Shown: positions 61,240-64,000 of the stretch, piece after piece
Layout of the letters: every line of letters begins with the position of its first letter
How positions within the stretch are numbered: position 1 is the first letter of the stretch
Source: Ramlibacter sp. WS9
GTDB lineage: Bacteria; Pseudomonadota; Gammaproteobacteria; Burkholderiales; Burkholderiaceae_C
NCBI RefSeq assembly: GCF_003797765.1
Contig: NZ_RKMB01000003.1
Coordinates: 1 to 64,000 of the forward strand
Direction: 5' to 3'
DNA: 64,000 nucleotides
The notes under the pieces: generated by a model
What the model was told of the DNA's origin: nothing
Seen by the model: the letters and a program-made list of their open reading frames with translations, nothing else
Database searches by the model: none
Position numbers and translations under genes: made by a program

Positions 61240-61371
61240 TCTCGCTCCGGAAACTAAAAGATGACAGTGGGCCGCTGCAACAGAAAGGGGACCGTGCGAC
61301 GCGCATGCCACCGCAAGCCGCGGCGACACCAGATCGGGCCGGTCCAGGTTGAAGTTGGCCGCCCCTGTCAT
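61240..61371 (-). pseudogene. LysR HTH remnant
   Basis: The minus-strand frame reads NFNLDRPDLVSPRLAVACAS, then HGPLSVAAAHCHLLVSGA, and loses similarity. It aligns with the LysR fragment at 23831-24304 (INLARLDLVSMRLLLECAAR, then GSLSAAASHCHLSVAGA). The recognition helix is interrupted and the remainder of the gene is gone. Confidence 0.68.
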
Positions 61372-61403
61372 GCCGCTGGGCGGGTCCGCTCACACAATGG
61401 CTT

Positions 61404-62075
61404 TCATGCGCCTTTCTGACTGAGGGTGGCTTCGACCCAGGCGGCCGAGTAGGTGCCGGCACGGATCGCAGCGATCGTTTCCTGCTCCTGACCCACCTTT
61501 TCGCGGGCCTTGTTCGCGACTTCCCGTGCAAGCGCCGCCGGCACAGCAACGATGCCATCAGGGTCCCCGACGATGACGTCCCCAGGCTGGACAAGCATGC
61601 CGCCGATGATGACCGGCACATTGATGCTGCCGGGACCTTCCTTGTAAGGGCCACGCAGGCTGACGCCGCGCGCCCAGCACGGGAAGCGATGCTCCTCGAA
61701 AGCATCGACATCGCGGATCGCGCCGTCCATCACGAACGAGACCGCACCGCGCACGCGCGCCATCGTCATCATGATCTCGCCCACGAGCGCGCGAGAAACG
61801 TCGCCCTCGCCGTCTACCACCAGAACATCGCCGGGCTCCAGGAGGCCCAGCGCCTTGTGGATGAGCAGATTGTCACCGGCTCGCACTCGCACGGTGAAGG
61901 CGTTGCCGCAGGTGCTGGCCGAGGACCGGTTCACCAGCCGCAACGCGGTCGTTCCGATGAGCCGGCCACCCATCACGTCTCCGATCACCGAGGTCGGCAG
62001 GCCCCGCAGGGCCTCCACGGCGGCGGCGTCTTCTTTCACACGAGCGTTGATTTCGATTCCGTTGAACACCGACAT
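61404..62075 (-). CDS. RraA-like aldolase/decarboxylase
   Basis: The 223-residue protein is full length: GLPTSVIGDVMGGRLIGTTA, AGDNLLIHKALGLLEPGDVL, SFVMDGAIRDVDAFEEHRFP, GVSLRGPYKEGPGSINVPVI and NKAREKVGQEQETIAAIRAG. The active-site region DGAIRD is intact. It is third in the RraA-TTT-RraA operon read from 63742, starting 3 bases after the TTT gene. The fragment at 34380-34682 derives from a gene of exactly this subtype. Confidence 0.9.
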   Translation of the reverse strand: MSVFNGIEINARVKEDAAAVEALRGLPTSVIGDVMGGRLIGTTALRLVNRSSASTCGNAFTVRVRAGDNLLIHKALGLLEPGDVLVVDGEGDVSRALVGEIMMTMARVRGAVSFVMDGAIRDVDAFEEHRFPCWARGVSLRGPYKEGPGSINVPVIIGGMLVQPGDVIVGDPDGIVAVPAALAREVANKAREKVGQEQETIAAIRAGTYSAAWVEATLSQKGA

Positions 62076-62078
62076 ATT

Positions 62079-63056
62079 TCAATCTACCTTTGCGCCGGAG
62101 CGCTTGACCACGGATTCCCACAAGGGCAGTTCCCTCGCGATGAACTTGGTGAACGCCTCAGGCGTTGTCTTGACATCCGCGGAGCCCATCTTGTCCAGGC
62201 TCGCACGGACTTCCTTTGTTTCCAGCACGGCGTTGAGCGCCGTGTTCAGGCGTTGCACGAGAGCGGGCGGTGTGTTGGCCGGCGCGAACACGCCGTACCA
62301 GTTCTCGGTCACGAAGTCGGGCATGCCCAGCTCCTTCATGGTGGGCACGTTGGGCAGGCTTGCGGAGCGCGCACTGCCCGTTGTGGCGAGGGCACGGACG
62401 CGGCCCGACGTGAGCTGGGGACCGATCACGCTCATGGCCTCGAACGAGACTTGCACCTGTCCCGCCACCACGTCCTGGATCGCCGGCCCCGAGCCCTTGT
62501 ATGGAATGTGGACGAGCGAGATCTTCTGCTCCAGCTTGAGCAGTTCACCCATCAGGTGTTGCGGGCTGCCGCTGCCGGCGGACGCGTAGCTGAGCTTGCC
62601 CGGGTTCTTCTTCGCCAGGTCGACCAGCTGGCTGAGGTTGGCAGCCGGTACGCCCGAATGGACGTACAGCACCAGGGGAACCGAGGCGACCGGCCCGATC
62701 GCGGCCAGGCCCTTCACTGGGTCCACCCGCAACTTGTAGAGATTGCGGTTGATCGCCACGCCGGTGTTGTTGCCCAGGAGCAGCGTGCAGCCATCGGGGG
62801 CGGCCGTGGCGACGAACTCGGTGCCGATGTTGCCGCTCGCGCCGGCCTTGTTCTCGACGATCACGGTGGTTGCAAGTTCTTTCGCCAAACCCGGCTGGAC
62901 CAGCCGCGCCAGCAGGTCGGTGGTGCCGCCCGGCGGATAAGGCGATACGAGCTTGACGGTAGCACAGGGATAGGCCGATTGCGCGAAGGCTCCCGCCGGA
63001 ATCGACAGCAGGGCCACGCCGAAGGCAATGGCGGACAGGACGGATGCGGTCTTCAT
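62079..63056 (-). CDS. Bug/TTT family solute-binding protein
   Basis: The 325-residue protein has a Sec signal (VLSAIAFGVALLSIPAGAFA, cleavage after AFA-Q). It contains VKLVSPYPPGGTTDLLARLV, VIVENKAGASGNIGTEFVAT, VHIPYKGSGPAIQDVVAGQV and WYGVFAPANTPPALVQRLNT. ATG 63056 overlaps the RraA gene upstream by ATGA, and another RraA gene follows after 3 bases, so binding protein and aldolases are strictly co-expressed. This supports a metabolic and not an RNase E-regulating role for these RraA-like proteins. Confidence 0.93.
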   Translation of the reverse strand: MKTASVLSAIAFGVALLSIPAGAFAQSAYPCATVKLVSPYPPGGTTDLLARLVQPGLAKELATTVIVENKAGASGNIGTEFVATAAPDGCTLLLGNNTGVAINRNLYKLRVDPVKGLAAIGPVASVPLVLYVHSGVPAANLSQLVDLAKKNPGKLSYASAGSGSPQHLMGELLKLEQKISLVHIPYKGSGPAIQDVVAGQVQVSFEAMSVIGPQLTSGRVRALATTGSARSASLPNVPTMKELGMPDFVTENWYGVFAPANTPPALVQRLNTALNAVLETKEVRASLDKMGSADVKTTPEAFTKFIARELPLWESVVKRSGAKVD

Positions 63057-63742
63057 GACGCCGCCAGAGGAGAATCCACGGCGCGTTGCAGCGTGTGGTA
63101 CTTGAACTGCTTGCGGGCTTCAACCAGGGGCATACCGCCCAGGGCCGCAGCGAGAATTTTCTCCTCGATCGTCCGGGTTTCGAGGGCCTTCGTGAGCACG
63201 TCTTGAATTCGGGCTCGCAGCACCACCACGATGCCGTCGGCGTCGCCAACGACGAGGTCCCCCGGGCACACGCGCACGTCGCCGAGCGACACCGGCTGCT
63301 CGTATGCCTCCACTTGCACGCGGTCCTTGCCGGTGCGCATGAAGCGGCCGTTGGCATACAGCGGGTAGCCTGCCTCGTCGGCTTCGGCGGTGTCGCGGCA
63401 CACGCCGTGGATCACCGTGCCCGCCAGGCCCTTGTGCGCAGCCAGGCGGCTCATGATGCCGCCCCACACGGTGCAGTCGAGGCGCCCGCCGTTGTCGAGC
63501 ACGGCCACGGTATCGGGTCCCAGCTTGTCGAGAAAGTCCCCCACCGTTCCCGGCGAGGAACGGTCGATCGGCGCGAAGCGCACGGTGTACGCGAAGCCGA
63601 ACAGCTTGGCGGGCCCGGCCACCGGGCGAATGCCCAGGGCGCTGCCCGGCAGCTTCAGCGCGTCGAGTGCGTCGGAGATTTCCGCAGTGGTGAGGGTTCG
63701 CGCTTGCGCGAACCAGTCGGTTTGGGTGATGTCGTTGTTCAT
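63053..63742 (-). CDS. RraA-like aldolase/decarboxylase
   Basis: The 229-residue protein starts at ATG 63742. It shows TTAEISDALDALKLPGSALG, GTVGDFLDKLGPDTVAVLDN, TVWGGIMSRLAAHKGLAGTV, IHGVCRDTAEADEAGYPLY and GDLVVGDADGIVVVLRARIQ. It is close to the first part of the mosaic gene at 53877 (TVGDFIDE, CTVWGD, DGVCRD, GKDRVQVEA shared). It heads the RraA-TTT-RraA operon, divergent from a LysR gene. Confidence 0.9.
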   Translation of the reverse strand: MNNDITQTDWFAQARTLTTAEISDALDALKLPGSALGIRPVAGPAKLFGFAYTVRFAPIDRSSPGTVGDFLDKLGPDTVAVLDNGGRLDCTVWGGIMSRLAAHKGLAGTVIHGVCRDTAEADEAGYPLYANGRFMRTGKDRVQVEAYEQPVSLGDVRVCPGDLVVGDADGIVVVLRARIQDVLTKALETRTIEEKILAAALGGMPLVEARKQFKYHTLQRAVDSPLAAS

Positions 63743-63784
63743 GGAGCGAATGATGGAACAGTGAATAAATGAATTCAACTTCCG

Positions 63785-63808
63785 ATTTCTGAACTAATAT
63801 TCAGAAAT
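63785..63808. promoter_or_regulatory. Perfect 9-bp inverted repeat at the lysR start
   Basis: ATTTCTGAA (63785-63793), six bases, then TTCAGAAAT (63800-63808) form a perfect dyad, ending inside the ATG of the LysR gene. The site lies 43 bases upstream of the divergent RraA gene. Its T-N11-A-like symmetry suits LysR binding and would give strong autorepression because it covers the start codon. Confidence 0.6.
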
Positions 63809-64000
63809 GCTGAACCTGAAGCAGCTTCGGTACTTTTGCGAGGTCGTGGACTCCGGCAATGCCCGGACGGCCGCAGGCAAGTTGTTCGTGGCGGCAACGG
63901 CCATCAGCATGCAGATCAGCCAGTTCGAAGAATTGCTCGGCGGGCCTTTGTTCGACCGCAGCAGCCGGCCCATGACGCTGACGCCGCTCGGCGAATTCGT
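63807..64000 (+). CDS. LysR-family regulator, 3'-truncated by window edge
   Basis: ATG 63807 opens LNLKQLRYFCEVVDSGNART, then AAGKLFVAATAISMQISQFE, LLGGPLFDRSSRPMTLTPLG, a clear LysR HTH domain. Only 64 residues are in the window. It is divergent from the RraA-TTT-RraA operon, which it probably controls. It is a different subtype from the other LysR genes here. Confidence 0.92.
   Translation, partial: MLNLKQLRYFCEVVDSGNARTAAGKLFVAATAISMQISQFEELLGGPLFDRSSRPMTLTPLGEF

Noticed and set aside
1..64000. tRNA or rRNA genes, retrons, riboswitches
   Set aside because: Intergenic regions were read for cloverleaf-like or conserved RNA patterns and none was convincing. A covariance-model search would be decisive and could not be run.

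Overview
The window is GC-rich DNA from a betaproteobacterium, most likely Burkholderiales and possibly Comamonadaceae. The basis is the pilZ-tatD-ankyrin order at the left edge and the many orphan periplasmic binding proteins of the Bug/TTT type, which are typical of that order. The genus call is an inference. No rRNA, tRNA or CRISPR array was seen.

Layout. (1) 1-1.9 kb: chromosomal housekeeping genes (partial PilZ protein, TatD hydrolase, ankyrin protein). (2) 1.9-8.3 kb: a mobile, partly eroded region. It holds a relic of an IS21-type end, a small HTH/ParS-like protein, one complete IS21-family element (3460-6201, with a perfect 7-bp target duplication), and a tyrosine recombinase. (3) 8.3-14.6 kb: an antiphage-type locus. 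A divergent WYL repressor (CapW-like) faces a + strand operon of CD-NTase, E2-like protein, 82-aa repeat protein, second CD-NTase, four-TM SLATT/S-4TM-like membrane protein, TIR protein and an unrecognised 158-aa protein. Two cyclases and two candidate effectors in one operon make it look like a composite CBASS system. (4) 14.8-20.9 kb, minus strand: an SbcD/YhaO nuclease, a YhaN SMC-like ATPase and a protein with an R-x4-H HEPN-like motif, followed by a KfrA-type coiled-coil DNA-binding protein (21.2-22.1 kb). This may be a second, Mre11-Rad50-like defence or DNA-processing module. (5) 22.6-64 kb: a large catabolic region of several divergent operons. It contains eight intact Bug/TTT solute-binding proteins but no TctA/TctB membrane genes, and four intact plus two broken RraA-like aldolases. 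It also has two pxpBC pairs, one of them with pxpA, accB, accC and a biotinyl-domain protein lacking its lysine. The remaining genes encode CoA-transferases, PrpD, an enolase-superfamily enzyme, a 2-hydroxyacid dehydrogenase, an SQR-like flavoprotein, a molybdopterin enzyme, an amidase, an aminotransferase and LysR regulators.

How it works together. Five copies of the same 43-bp element lie in the promoter regions of the 39-61 kb operons. They occur upstream of TTT-osmC-ahpD-gctAB-caiB-TTT / prpD-MR-2HADH, of TTT-SQR / molybdoenzyme, of pxpBCA-accBC / RraA, of lysR / RraA-aminotransferase, and of TTT-aspartoacylase. They probably define one regulon, with the LysR gene at 54705-55634 as the natural candidate regulator. 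The pathway looks like uptake of an organic acid or cyclic amide, ring opening, CoA activation and aldol cleavage, but the substrate cannot be read from the sequence. Gene debris is common: RraA, LysR, IS3, and a chimeric aminotransferase/TTT scrap. It shows repeated duplication and recombination between paralogues.
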